Assembly: GCA_951640195.1 (NCBI GenBank)
Contig: OX621170.1
Coordinates: 372,001 to 436,000, forward strand
Source of the DNA: Porpolomopsis calyptriformis
Taxonomy: Eukaryota > Basidiomycota > Agaricomycetes > Agaricales > Hygrophoraceae
Reading direction: 5' to 3'
DNA length: 64,000 bases
Below the pieces are notes generated by a model. The model did not search any database and had not been told where the DNA came from. It saw only the letters and a list, made by a program, of their open reading frames with translations. Below are positions 11,741 to 23,789 of the stretch, one piece after another. Within the stretch, counting starts at the first letter, position 1. Every line of letters begins with the position of its first letter. The position numbers and the translations under genes are program-made.

Positions 11741-13485
11741 ATGACTTTCATTAATAACGTACTCCAAGCACTCCTTCATCTCTACGCTCTTTTCGTCCAC
11801 TTGGCTCGCTTGCTCATTCGATCTTGCCGTCTTCGAACACCACCATCCGAGCTGCCGATAGTCGCATCTTTACCCGCAGAAGCAGGCACTCCAAAGCATA
11901 ATCTGGGTGCCACTACCCAAGGTGACATGACTATTCTTTACGGTCGACCGCGGCTGACACTTTCTCAGGTGTCATTTTCTGGACGCGACTACTGCACGGG
12001 CCTCCGATATCTAGACTGTCCCGTAACGTACCAGGGAGGAACGCGGCGACCGAAAGGAATAGTCGATCACAGCCTGGGCAAGAGCACCCTTCGCAAGATG
12101 AGACCAGTGTTGTCATCACTATATGCGAACCAACAATCTGTGACAATCGAAATGGGGCTTCGAGTTCAGAGGCTTCCCCAGACGTATCCATTTGCTCTGC
12201 GGCTTCGGTATCTCTTCCCCTTACGCCCTCGCCTCCTTCTTCACCCTTTTCCACCCCCTATATCATTATAACAGAGCCAGGGGAATGCGTTGATGATCCG
12301 GTCAGCCGCGATACAGGACTCAGTTTCCGAAACAATCCCGTATCCGGAAGACCTTTTGTCTTCGACCAGACTCCGATCCCATTCCCTTCCCTCAAGCGAA
12401 TGCCTCCCACAGATTTCGATAACTCAGCATTGATCACAAAACACGCAGGATCAAACATTCCGACTCTCGATTCTACAACAACGCTTCAAGACCCATCTGA
12501 TGAAGACTTCATTCACGAATTCGATTCTGGAAGTAGCGGAACCATTTGTGATACGACCGCCGATGCTGACGAGCTTGAGTGGCCTCTCCCCCCTGGAGCG
12601 GTGTTCCGATTCCGGGATGAGAAAGGTACCCGATTGGCCATTGAGCCGCCGCTCGACACCATCTTACCACTTCCTATGTCCCCGGGTGCCTTGCCTCTAC
12701 ATATTGTCAAACCCAACGTCACTCTTATTTCCCCTATCACGCTCACTCTTTCAACCATCAAGGATTCCTCCATGTCCTGCTATTCACCCCCTCGGATCCA
12801 TGACACCACTGTGCAGTCATATGCGGAAGATCGTACCCCTGATAAACGGTCTCAGCAGCTAGGATCTATACTTGTCACCTTTCCCAGAAAAGATCTTATC
12901 GCCCTTTCGCAATTGCCTAACACCATCGTAACCTTCGAGTCAAACAGCAGTAACGACGATTCCCAATCCACGTTTCAATCCAGAGAAGGTATTCCAGAAA
13001 TACCTGACCAAAGGGGTTGTGAATCCGAACGTGAGCTCGAAGAAGAAGAGTTTGCACCTGAGGCGAATTCTACTACAACAAGTGACAATGTATTCTTGCC
13101 ATATGATCGTATGTCAGCCAACCTCGGCCCAAGCGCCAGCGATAACCACGAGCCAGCGACTCAACCCGCAATTTTGCCGCTCCAGATATCCAAGTCTTTG
13201 CCGCAAGTCACGCCGTCCACCCATCTTCCCTCGTCGCTTGCCTCAGACCCTTCCGAGCCTTCCGTCTCCGTCGCTTCATCCGAGGAGTCGAGCAGACATT
13301 CCAAATCTATGGAGGACCTCATCGCTCTTCTTGACGCCGAGTTCGACCAGAAGCTTGACGATGACCGTCTCTTCAACATGTTCATAAATTGCGAATTATT
13401 GAACAATCTCGGGAGCGTTCAGGATGAGACTGAAGGGGGGGAACATTGGAGTGATGTTCTGTCAATCGAAAGTTATGCCGTTTAG
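11741..13485 (+). CDS. Unknown protein, hydrophobic N-terminus and Ser/Pro-rich body
   Basis: No family was recognised. Exons 11741-11921 and 11969-13485 encode 565 residues. The 47-bp intron (11922-11968) has a CTGAC branch site and a TTTCTCAG acceptor, and it joins two frames that are otherwise offset. Residues 4-27 are hydrophobic and could be a signal anchor. The rest is Ser/Thr/Pro-rich and acidic, probably disordered. The C-terminus has a short acidic helix-like stretch (MEDLIALLDAEFDQKL). Size, layout and the intron (phase 1 after 181 coding nt) resemble the gene at 20361-21693 (phase 1 after 187 nt), so the two may be paralogues. Confidence 0.7.
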
Positions 13486-13776
13486 TATCTGTCGCCTTTT
13501 TTCTATTTTCTTCTGATTTCGAGCTTATCGTTTCTTCCGGGTTTTTGGATTTGATTATGGGATTTCTATGTCACTAGGGTTTAAGTTTTCGTGGTACGGT
13601 AATTGAGCATTTTATCGAATCTATGTCTGAGGAACCTTGGCAGAATATCACAGTGCATTGGCAGTAACACCAGGTAATAACATTTTCTATCTTCGATCGA
13701 CCCGCATAATCCATTACCGACAAGTAGGCATAACTGGGTAAAGAGCCAGCTGAATGCTCCCATTTCTCTCACTCAC

Positions 13777-15089
13777 TCAATCCAGTTCCGGCCCTCTGGC
13801 AATTGCCCCGCTAGGGATCAACATTCTCCTCTGTGGTGTAGTAGCGTCTTCCGGATTGGCAAACAAAGACGACAGCATTTCGCCGAACGGGTTGGCTGGT
13901 CGTTTTGTGGGTAATGGGATGGCAAAGTACAGGTTAGCTATGTCATACAATGCCTGCAAAAACGTCAGTGAATAGATGGTAAAGGTGGAGGGAAAAAAAC
14001 AAGAATAAAAAACGCACACTCCGCACTTCTGGTTTCGTCATCAGCCCACCTTTACTCTGATAGGTCCCACAGAGCCTTACCCATGCCTCTCGCATGGCTT
14101 TATTCTGTTCACCCTGTGCACGTTGACACGTGAGGACGGCAATTTGACAAAAGTTCAAAGCGGTGTCGGTGGTGAGGAAGATCTGGAGGTCGCCAGCGGA
14201 AACCGTTGAGGGTTGGAGCGTTGACGAATGAGAGCGAGTGAGGGCGGATGTGAAATGAGTGATGAATGTTCGCGCCGCGAGGATGTTCCCGTTTTGGAGG
14301 TATCTGTAGGCGGGTATGAGTGAGTAGTAGTAGAAAAGGAGCTGAGAGAACTCAAGCACGGGATCGTTCCGCGAAGGGCAAATGCGCCAGGTGTTCCACC
14401 AGCTGTTGACCATTCTGCCATCACCTGTGCGAGGAGACGGGCGCTATCGCGTTTCCCAGACGCGAGGAGATGAGGTTCAGCGAGGTCAAACGAGCGTTCT
14501 GTTGACCCATCCCAGCTCAGAGTTGCTGGAGAGAATGATATGGGGGGGGATTCACCTTTGTAAAGAAGCTCCCCGATGTAGTGATTGAGGTCTTGGTCAC
14601 CTGCCGGACAGACTCCCTGTTTCGCTGACCAGCTGAAAAGGGTGATATCAATGATCAGAACAGAGTATTATCGAGAACAGGTACTAACGCTATAGCTTTA
14701 CTGATGAGCCCATTACGCCACGTCCCAGATGGGCCGGTGAGGGCAATAAGCTGGGTCAATCTGCCTGTCGCGGAAAAGTAGTTGAATCATTAACTGAGTG
14801 GAGGTAAGTGTGACCGACTTCTGCTCTCCTCCCCGACTTCCTCCCCTTTACTCTCATAAACCTCCAACAGGAAACCGGCCAAGTCCACCCCGCTTCCGAT
14901 CTGCCCGACCTTGAGCAGCTCCGTGGCACTTTGGAAGAGGACATCGATGGCAACGTCGTACTGACCGGACTTGAGATATCGTGAGCCAAATGTGCGTGCC
15001 TTTTGATGTGCTTCGTACGGTTGGGATGATTCAATAAGGGGAAGGATCGCAGCGAGCGCCCGAGAGGAGGAGGCAACCTTTGGAGACAT
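13777..15089 (-). CDS. GET4: Get4-like tail-anchored protein targeting factor
   Basis: Alpha-solenoid protein of the GET pathway. With Get5 it hands tail-anchored proteins from Sgt2 to the Get3 ATPase in the cytosol. Six exons (15089-14819, 14764-14689, 14632-14556, 14498-14360, 14303-14018 and 13953-13777) give 341 residues. Family pieces include RLTQLIALTGPSGTWR, LISKAIAWSAKQG, HYIGELLYK and the C-terminal NPFGEMLSSLF. ATG 15089 (MSPKVASSS) is chosen because the frame upstream has no ATG. The first donor (GTCGGT, 14818) is weak, but conservation across the junction supports it. Confidence 0.93.
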
Positions 15090-15176
15090 TTTCAAGTCAA
15101 CAGTACAGTACAGGGAACAGTGTTAGAACGTATTTGGCATCAGCCTTAGAAGTCAATTAAGATCAATCGCGAGCAA

Positions 15177-16352
15177 TCAAACGGGAGAGTCATTGGCGTG
15201 TATATCCTCCCCTCTCAAGTCTTCTGCCACCGTCGCAGATTCATTTTCATCGCGAGACTTTTCAAGTCCATTGTGAGGTGTCCATCGCAGCTTCGCGGTC
15301 TGCACCGGGTTCAAGGGTGATTTAGTTTCATCAACAGTAGCTTGGCCGGGATTCAGCTTCAAATAATCGAAGCTGTGTGGCCATTGTAAACACACAACGG
15401 AAGGCGAGAGAGTGATAGAAAACTACTGACTTTTTCAAACACGTGTAGAAAGCTGTTCCAAGAAGAGAACCCAAAGGTGGTCCAACCCAATACTGGGGGT
15501 AAACGTCATTGGATGCTCATTGCGTGGAATGAAATACGAGTTACCACCCACTGATGCCCATCAGGGAACCCACTGACGACGGCGGGTCCGAATGAACGCG
15601 CAGTGTTCATAGATGCGCCTGTGTAGAACGCCGAAAAACTAAGGAAAGTTGAGGCATCAGCGTTGGTTGTGATACATTCCATTTCCCTTACAGATGACAA
15701 GCGAACAAGGTGAGACCAATGCCAACCTATACAAGTAAAAAATCGTTCATTCCGGTATTCCTGGGACAAAATGAACACGCACTGGGGCGAAAGGCGTGGC
15801 CTGGTGTTTTTCCGCAGCAAGCATGAGGACGGACAGCACGAGGGCTGCGGTTATGAACATTTCCATGAATACTGCTTGAGCTGGATTGATGCCATTTGCC
15901 AGTTTTGTGCTAGACGACCAAGAGTGAGGAACAGGGAGACGAAGGCAGTTTAATGCTCACTTGAAGGCAACCGGGCCTGGCGTGAGGGCTAGGATGACGC
16001 CGGAAGCTGCTATGGCGCCGACCAGCTGCGCAATGCAAAACAGCACAAACCGCACAGGCTTGATCGCTCCGATAAGAAGGAGAGCTAGAGAGATGTCCGG
16101 ATTGAACGCCCCTCCGGTAATTCTGAAGAACATCCACACGGAGACTAGAAGACTCAACCCCATGGCGGTTGAGATGTACAATACTTGCACAACGTTTGAA
16201 GCGCCAGGCACACCAGAAAGATTTTCGGAGGACACTGCTTGTATTCCTCCAAGACCGAGCAGCAAGAAAAAGAAAGTGCCGACAAATTCATAGACAGCGG
16301 CTAGGCAGTCTTGGGAGAAAGTAGAGAAAAGGTGGGAGTGTGAAGAGGGCAT
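15177..16352 (-). CDS. Aquaporin (MIP family), basidiomycete type
   Basis: Six-helix channel for water or small solutes. Exons 16352-15961, 15909-15783, 15726-15692, 15638-15545, 15492-15431 and 15372-15177 give 301 residues. The first pore box reads NPD (GGAFNPDISLAL) and the second NTA (GASMNTARSFGP) instead of two NPA boxes, a variation known in fungal aquaporins. Start ATG 16352 gives MPSSHSHLF. A short upstream ATG frame lies just before it and ends within a few codons. The C-terminal tail of about 60 residues is hydrophilic and Glu/Asp-rich. It follows GET4 in the same direction with only 87 bp between them. Confidence 0.93.
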
Positions 16353-17497
16353 GGTTTGCCTCGTTTTGCTGTGAGATTTGGCGAGGTTTAAGGCGTCAGC
16401 GTCAGCCACATCCCCGAAGTGATCGTCCTCGTGACGTAACCAAGGTCATGTGTTTAAGCTTGGCCTAGGCGTGATCGACGGAATCTATAAACAGTATAAT
16501 CAGATCTCCCCGCACAGCATCGCGGACCTCGGCCTTCATAGTCGTGTGTGAAGCTGAACTGTTCCTTCCCCACGAGAACCATCGCGCGAGTGTCGCATTC
16601 AATAATACCAGACGCGAATAAAGAGGAAGCCTGACTGAGGCCATCGAAGTGGAAAGTCTCTTGGCCTAGGTCAAGTAGTTGCCAAACAAAAAAAATAGGA
16701 AACGATTCTGCTTCTTGACAATGACCCAAAGCTCGGACTCGAAGGCGCTGGGAATCGCGTCGCGAGGTCTTGTGGACACGGTATATTCATTTCTCGCTCT
16801 ATTCGGCTCCCGTCTCCAAGCACACGAGTGGGTAGTCCTTCTTGACAAGAGTACGGCGATCCGTGTCGTATCCCTTCCAAGATCGGGCCTTGGCCTCGTG
16901 GGATCGTATGCTTCGACCACACTAGAAATCAACGGAGTCGGGATAACGTTTGCGTAATGCTGTGAGCTCATTTCGCGAAGATTCGATGCTTGTGCGAATA
17001 AAATGTTACCACACTTGACGCGAGGAAGCCATCGTGTGCGTTGCGGGACCACTAGTTGTACACTTCGCAAAGACGATTCTGCACATCTCGGAGAAGGGCC
17101 AGTGAGTGGTAGGATGAGGTGAAGCCCAAGTATAAACTTTGCTTGGCGTTTGTGAGGCGATGGATCACACACAATGAAACCTGGAAACACCCGAGCTCTC
17201 GACACCTCCATTCGACCGCAGAGAAGGTCCTGGTCCACGTATATCTGTCCCTGGGCACCCATAGTCATGATGTTCGGGTTATTGACAGGTAGGTCAACGA
17301 GGAGTGAAGGAAATGTTGTGAAGCGATTTCCAGAAGTTCGCACTTACTCGGCAGCTCGTAATTGTTATGATCGCATTTAAGCCACCAAACAGTAGCATCC
17401 CGTACCCAACGATCACGATCAAGAGAACCTGCTCAGTACTCTGGATCCTCAACTTCCGTTACGGAAAGCACCCTTGTCTGGAACAAGGGTGCTACCA
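16353..17497. other. 1.1-kb stretch without a recognised gene
   Basis: Minus-strand frames of up to 225 codons (16666-17343) have no domain and no coherent exon chain. Probably the aquaporin promoter and ARV1 3' region. Confidence 0.45.
17468..17492. repeat. 10-bp perfect hairpin just after ARV1 stop
   Basis: GCACCCTTGT, a 5-nt loop, then ACAAGGGTGC. It starts 6 bp past the ARV1 stop codon and would form a stable stem in its 3' UTR. Confidence 0.75.
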
Positions 17498-18863
17498 TCA
17501 CGGAATACTGTATGCAAACCAGGCCTCTCCGGTTTGTTCGTCCCCACCAACCCATCCGCTCACCAAGCTAGCTGCAAGCGTCTTGAAAGCCCAGCCTGCA
17601 AGAATGATGACTATTGTGAACGCAGGACGCCAATCAAGTATCACTGTTAAACGAGTCCAGTCATTTTGGTTGAATTCCACTTTCCGCACGCGAGAGAAGT
17701 GGAAGAGATAAATGTGATGCCGACGTACCGCGAAGGCCGAAACCGGCTGACATGCCTCCCAACACGTTCCTTATGATCCATTCTCGATCGAGTTTGTCGT
17801 CGTCCATGATGCTCAGTGCAGTCGAGATAACGAAGTTCGGGGTGCCGATAGCGGTCGCGGCAGTCGGTTCCGGCCATGTCCCATCTGGAGACGACCGTTT
17901 CATGGAAGGTCGCCAGATTGATAAAAGAAACAGAAGAAATAGTTTGCTCATTGAGGAATAAAGAAGCGACAATGGGATGAGGGAGAATCTGGCCGGACCC
18001 GTTTAGTTGTGCACGTTATGGTCCAGATATTGCTACGAACCGGAATTCTTGTCGTATCCCTGATATAGGAGCGGAGGAGGTATTTTTCTTATTGGGTTGT
18101 ATCCTGTCCAGTAGACTCAATGTGAAGTAACATGATAGCATGATTCCGATGTGGAATGCCAAGGTTTCTGCGGATATGCTGAACGCGTCAGACGCCAATA
18201 GCGAGGCAGAGGTCAACGTACCAATGAGACAGCCGATAAAGGTCCTGATGAACGCTTCAACGGTTTCTCTCGGCCATGGGGTGATATCGATAGTTTTATG
18301 ATGATCTACAGATCATTCATTTCGATGCTAGGTTGACTGGAGGGACGATAAACCCACTTAGATAGGTCCACCTGATAACTAGGGCACAGTTAATAAATAT
18401 GTCGAGAAAAAGACGGGAGCCATACACGCATCGACAAAAACCAATGCGCTTCCCAAGCGCAAGATCAGCAACCATCTCAGCTAATTATTCCTCTGAGTAT
18501 AAGGAACTAAGTGGCACTAGATTGCTTACTTTTTCCTTCCGCCTCTCCTTTTCAACGCGGCTCTTTTCGTCCTCCACACCACTCATGCCAACTCTCCTGG
18601 GCTCGACTCCGCGATTGTACAGCAAGTGTCGGTAGACGGCTCTCTTAAGCAATATCAGGTCAAGCAACAGCGTTAGCGAGTCATGCTCGACGTAGGGGTC
18701 TGCAAAATTGTTACACGCGGTCTAGCACACGAACGATTTAAACGGTTGGATTGAGTGAAAGGGTGATTGGACAGACGCATTGCTCGAGCCTGAGGTTGTG
18801 GGCCGACCGATAGACGGTGTAAAGGTAGAGTGTAGGGTGTGTGCACGTTATGCAGAGTGGCAT
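17498..18863 (-). CDS. ARV1: Arv1 lipid homeostasis protein
   Basis: ER membrane protein needed for sterol distribution and GPI-anchor synthesis. Eight exons: 18863-18777, 18721-18530, 18480-18426, 18378-18358, 18305-18222, 18167-18041, 17988-17729 and 17643-17498 (323 residues). The N-terminal zinc domain is rebuilt by splicing: CITC at residues 4-7 and CTAC, whose first Cys ends exon 1. FADPYVEHDSLTLLLD and RAVYRHLLYNRG then follow, the ARV homology domain. Hydrophobic segments follow (SKLFLLFLLSIW, FTIVIILAGWAF). The 21-nt fourth exon (RWTYL) and the join GIRQEFR to FSLIPLS fit family order. Confidence 0.95.
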
Positions 18864-18952
18864 ACCGAGAGATGGTACAAATTACACTAATCAGATAATA
18901 TTATCGAAAGCAACAGACAGTCCGCCAGCGTTCGAATGCAAACAGGAGCGGG

Positions 18953-19867
18953 CTACGCCATAACTTTAACACTCAGTCCGGCTACAAGGTGTCTGAATCC
19001 CTTGCTTAGTTTCTTCATAACCCCTCCTTTCTCGTGTTTCTTGTCGTCGCGGAATTTGTATTCCAGGGGTGTACCTCGCACCCGCTGGCTAGCGAGCGCC
19101 ATCCTCATTTCCATTTCTCCGCTAAGCGAGCAGCCTGATAGCGGTGCAGACCACAAACGCGAGGATGTCAGCGCCGAGGCGATTGCAGACGCCGGTGCCA
19201 AGTTGTCGCTGGACAGGGCGGAAGGGATCGGGCGTGGAAGGGGCGGGGTGATTGGCAAGTGAAATAAGGATGAGGTCGCACTGTGATCGAATGGAGAGCC
19301 GGGACGGGACATGTTCTTACGTATAGCGCTGTAGTATGGTCGGCTGGGATGCCCCAGAGGGACAGAAGGATGATTATCAGGCTGAGGGGAGAGATCGTGG
19401 AGGCTGCGGCAGGTGATGTTCGTCTTGCTACCGTGAGGAGTGGACTGGGCGGAGCGAAGGGTCGTCATACGCTTCTTGTGGCGGAGAGTTCGTTGGGGGA
19501 TGGAGGATGATGGGCTGACATCCCGGTGTCGGTGCAGATTGTAATCGTCAACAGCTTGAGAGGACGGTGAGAGGGAGCGTGATCGTTTCGTAGCATCGGG
19601 AGAGCGTTCTACGCTGGGAGGCTTGTGAGTCAGATAGACAGGGAGGTGGCGAGGCGCGTTGGAGGGTAAAGCCTGTAGCTCAGGATCGTGCCTGTCTACT
19701 TGCAAGGACTCTGGCTGAGTTAGCTCTTGCATAGCATGCTGGTGGGAAATGAGAGAACTGGCGATAAGAAGTGAGTGTCTATCTATAACCACTGAGGTGC
19801 TCACCACCGCCGTCGTTGTGGTAACCTTCGCCGATCGGCCAGCGACAGATGACTGAAAGTTCTCCAT
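18953..19867 (-). CDS. Hypothetical Ser/Pro-rich protein
   Basis: A single open frame of 304 codons starts at ATG 19867 (MENFQSSVAG). No domain was recognised. The composition is Ser/Pro/His/Arg-rich, and the C-terminus is basic and more ordered (EYKFRDDKKHEKGG, then KKLSKGFRHLVAGLSV). A possible in-frame intron near residues 22-42 would shorten it. Length and low-complexity content make chance unlikely, but the exact model is open. Confidence 0.45.
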   Translation of the reverse strand: MENFQSSVAGRSAKVTTTTAVVSTSVVIDRHSLLIASSLISHQHAMQELTQPESLQVDRHDPELQALPSNAPRHLPVYLTHKPPSVERSPDATKRSRSLSPSSQAVDDYNLHRHRDVSPSSSIPQRTLRHKKRMTTLRSAQSTPHGSKTNITCRSLHDLSPQPDNHPSVPLGHPSRPYYSAIRKNMSRPGSPFDHSATSSLFHLPITPPLPRPIPSALSSDNLAPASAIASALTSSRLWSAPLSGCSLSGEMEMRMALASQRVRGTPLEYKFRDDKKHEKGGVMKKLSKGFRHLVAGLSVKVMA

Positions 19868-20360
19868 TTAGGTAGGAAGACCCAACTGTTGGTGGACACG
19901 GACCTCCGGGGGGCTGAGGAAATGCCACGATTCCGTTCACGTACTTATTCACGTGGAGGGCTATGGGACGAACTTGGACGAACTTTGTGGTCAAACGACG
20001 TCCGAAAAGGAGTTATGGCTGCCAGAGGATGCTGGAAAGCAATGGCAATAAGCTACTGGGCGCACCGGCAGCAGACATCAGAAGATTGAGGAAGTGAACA
20101 GCCCAAGATAGATGAGCGCAATGCGGTACTTCGAAGATCAATCAAACCGCCTGCAATCCACACATGATGGGGGCGATCCTCCATCGCAAATATGTCGGTG
20201 CGGTCGTCGTGTTCTGAATCCGAGTGACTGATGGTGGAGGTCAACTTGTGACCAGCCTATCGCGGTCCACGGTGCTGCCCGGTCAGAACTCGAACGTCCA
20301 AGACGTCGTGCCCGCCCAGGCTGACTAGGTATTCTTGATTCTGGCCTACCAATACTCGGC
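19868..20360. other. Intergenic, nothing recognised
   Basis: Lies between the divergent starts of the genes at 18953-19867 and 20361-21693. It probably holds a shared promoter region. Confidence 0.5.
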
Positions 20361-21693
20361 ATGGCGTCCCTTCATTTACTCCACAACATCGTCTCTATCT
20401 GGTTCCAATTCATCTCTATCGTCTTCTGCTTCCCAAGAAAGCCCAAGCCGGATCTCTTGCCTACCTTTCATCTCGTCGTGCCTGCCAAATCCTTGCCGAC
20501 ACTCACCGAGACCATCACCCCTGCAGGGGAGACCGATTCGCAAATAGGTATTTATCTCTCTTTCGCGAACTTTGCATACACCCCTCATTCGATGTGCTGA
20601 AGATGTATGGGAGAAAGACAAGGCCCGATTCATGAGAAACCCCAGCCTCAAGCGCTCGAGCCTTCCCCCTCACGATCGTCGGGAAAGGAATCAGCGGAGA
20701 AGAGTTCGGATCTGTTCCAAGGGTTATGGTGGAGTTCCCAGGCCAATCCCCTTGGCGAATTCCAGCCCTCAACCTGGCGCTCGCGAATGGGCTTCTTTGG
20801 GTATTAATACTTCAGAATTCCTATTACCGAGCTCGTCCAGTCTGTGTGAAGGCTCAGAAAATTCTAGGTCGTCCCCAGGGCCCTCTTCAATCTGCCCCAT
20901 CTCTGAGACCACCCCATCGGACCCAGCTGTGGACCCACACCCTGATATCTCCGCCTCCGACATTGTGGTGATCTCCCCATCTTGTGATACTGTATTCCCT
21001 AGCCCTTCTGCGAACCGTCAAGACTCACCCACTATCGACGACAAGATGTCAACAAACGAGAATTCGCTTTGCGCTAGCCCTTCATTCTCAGCAAGTCAAC
21101 ATCCGTTGCTCCTGGCTCGCAACTCTTATGCAGTGAACCCTCTCTCTGCCGTCTGTGGTCACCTATGGGATCCAACCCCCGCCGTGTCCTTACGCTCTGT
21201 GGCCATTCCCCGGCTCACAGAGAGCGTAACGACCTCCACAGGCAAGTGGGAAACCGGCGTGTCTTACTCTGATCTGTTTGGCTACTCCATCTATGGGGAC
21301 AGAACTTCTGGCTTTGATAGCATCTTCACCTCTCACCGATCCGTGGGCTCTGACGAGGGAGACACCACAGTTTCTGCTGCCCATGATGGACCCCTGGACT
21401 GTCCTTCTATGATCCCGGCTCTGGCATCCAGAGATTCCCTTTCCCTTGCTGCGAACCCGTTCGAGTCGTCTGTTGCGCCATCTTCAGCGTCGCCCTTTGG
21501 GCCAGCTTTGCTCGCGAATAACCTCCCCACGTTTGTAGATACCTCTTCTCGACCGATCGTAGGAAAAAACATGCGGCTGTTCAATTCTACGTCCAATGCA
21601 CGCGACAGATCGTCACAGGTCGAAGAGGAAGAGTTATCCAGTTTTGAATGCACTGAGGAGGAACTCGCGAACTTGGTCATGTCTTGCGAATGA
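20361..21693 (+). CDS. Unknown protein, hydrophobic N-terminus and Ser/Pro-rich body
   Basis: Exons 20361-20547 and 20603-21693 give 425 residues. The 55-bp intron has a GTATTT donor and an AAG acceptor. Residues 4-25 are hydrophobic (NIVSIWFQFISIVFCF) and are followed by a proline-rich stretch, a basic patch (RRERNQRRRVR) and a long Ser/Pro-rich region. The end is acidic (EEELSSFECTEEELANL). No family was recognised. The layout and early phase-1 intron match the gene at 11741-13485. Confidence 0.65.
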
Positions 21694-21872
21694 GAGATCA
21701 TATGACTTTTTTTTTTTTGGATCTATCTTACGGGCATTTCGGACTGATGGTTCTCCTTGCATGTGAATGCGTCTATTTCTATGGTGTATGTAGATCTCCC
21801 GACCGGCTGACCAGAGAATACAACATACAGTAAATCTAAATAAGCGCGCCAACTTTGAAGACAAGCCCGCTC

Positions 21873-23245
21873 TCAGGAGCGAATGAAGTCCGCGACCAAT
21901 CTCTTGAATTCGTGAGGGCTGTGATATCAAGTCAGAACACCTGTGGATTGTAACGAGGTTGCATGACTCACGACTCGGCATGTACTACGAGTGCCATCTG
22001 TCAGCGAGAGGGCGGAATAGATTAAAACGAGCAACGAACTCCAGTGACCTGTTTCTAAAATTTCGAGCCGCATGTCCGGAAAGAAGGTTTTCATGAGGGG
22101 GATGGTATGACGATTGACATATCTGTGTTGGTCGATGACGTTTATGATCGGAACGACGACAAATAAATAGCACGACCACGTAACTTGCTTTTGGATCCCT
22201 TCAGGAGCAACGTCTTACCAGGCCAAACTTGTTCGCCAGGTTCATATGGAAAGGTGCCCAATTCTGGAATAGCGTCGCTGAGAATGTCAAGTGGGACACG
22301 GAAAGTGGTGTGCGGATGGTCGGCGCTGGCCGGGACCAAGTTCGTCAGCAGAAAGTCGCGGATGGTAGAATCCTTATCAGAAGATCGGTCGCGTCAATCA
22401 AGCTGCATATGAGTATGGGTTCTAGCCCCACATTGACTTACCCGCTCGTACAGTGTGAGAATCTCGTGTGCCTCTTTTTTTGTAGAAACCTGGCTAGCTT
22501 CGACTTTCTTCATTCCTTCAATGTACCCTCTGAATTCGGGCGAGAGGTTTCCTTTCGACGGGGTCATATCAACGACTATGAGACGGGAAAGGAGGCCCGG
22601 CGGGAGATGTGGGTCGAGAGCGAGTGCCATGGCTACTTTGCCACCCCTGTAAGTACGCCGGGATTGATCAGCACAGGCGTAAAAAGCGCAAGAGGGCTAT
22701 ATAGAGACATCGAGTGACCGATGATGGAGATATCCGATAAAGAACGCGTTTTGCAAAAGTGAAGTACGTCTGAAGCCATAGCGTTGTATGTCATGGGATG
22801 TACGTGCGGCGAGGAGCCGTGGTTACGTAGATCCTGTACTTTAAAAATGAGATCGCGTCAAGGGAGAGAAGTTGGCTCACTAATGTGTAAATCGGTCTGT
22901 TCAACTCTCGCAAGAAGGCCTTGGACAGGCTGAGCCAATTTCGTTTTGAACCACTGCGACTCGCATGAGTTGCCACATGATGGATATTTCATTCTGTAAC
23001 ATACAATAGCCCATGGAGAACGACAAGTGGACCACTTGGGGTGTTTTGATTAGCAGGAATGAGTTGATCGAATTGGAGATCGGCTGGTATGATGTCCGTC
23101 CTCGCAAATATGCTGGATGATAGCCCTGTGATTATGATACGACATGGTAGACTTTGGAAGACTTTCGCATCAAGAAAGACCTACTTCTTGAAGCGTTTAT
23201 GCTCCAAGTCTCTGCAGCATGTTTACAGACCGGGAACAAAGTCAT
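21873..23245 (-). CDS. IMO32: ABHD11/Imo32-like mitochondrial alpha/beta hydrolase
   Basis: Serine hydrolase family that includes human ABHD11 and yeast Imo32 and Eat1. Nine exons: 23245-23185, 23125-23005, 22953-22881, 22833-22709, 22646-22442, 22372-22185, 22122-22040, 21984-21972 and 21918-21873 (304 residues). The N-terminus (MTLFPVCKHAAE, then NASRRLSSSIFAR) looks like a mitochondrial presequence. The core shows the oxyanion loop LVVLHGLFGSKRNW, then DLRNHGSSPH, the nucleophile elbow GHSMGG (assembled over the 62-bp intron 22647-22708) and the catalytic His in GHWIHAESPHEF. That last join needs a 13-nt exon at 21984-21972. Confidence 0.93.
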
Positions 23246-23340
23246 TTAATGTCTTTGGCAATTACGTAATATGACCTGGTCGGCTTAACAATCTCGTTCC
23301 AAGGATTTCGGAATTCCGCTTGCTAATGCATAACTTGGAG

Positions 23341-23789
23341 AGTATTTTGATACTGCTTTCGGTTCATCACACTTGGCTGATTCTTGCAGAGGCAGTGTTC
23401 AATTGATTTCGGCAACTTACTTACCTCTGTTGACTTTTGAGGAAGTGCTTTGAAACTTGTTGTCGTTGTCGTTACGATTCAATGACAAGGACCCTTTGCC
23501 TAGTATTTGGATACTGCTTTTGGCCTATCCGGTTCATCACACTGGCTGGTCCTTGCAGAGGCAGTGCTTGAAATATCTCCGTTGACATTTGAGGAAGTGG
23601 ATTCTGTTGGTTTTTGGATGAGCATCAGCGCTCCGTCGATATTGGTTCGTGCACCCGTACATCGTTACCTTGTACTTCCTCACGTGTTTGCCTCACGAAC
23701 TCAACGAGGTTCAAACGGTTTCCAACAGATTCATGCACGTGATCGACCACTTTGAAACTTGTTGTTCGATGACAAGAACCCTTGCCTTC
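23341..23789. repeat. Diverged tandem duplication
   Basis: Unit 1 (23341-23500) and unit 2 (23502-23789) share ordered blocks: TTTGATACTGCTTT / TTTGGATACTGCTTT, GGTTCATCACAC, CTTGCAGAGGCAGTG, TTTGAGGAAGTG, TTTGAAACTTGTTG and TGACAAG.ACCC. Unit 2 has about 130-145 extra bases before the last two blocks. Confidence 0.75.

Noticed and set aside
16666..17343. 225-codon minus-strand frame between aquaporin and ARV1
   Set aside because: No motif, no family resemblance, and alternative frames look equally plausible. Likely chance.
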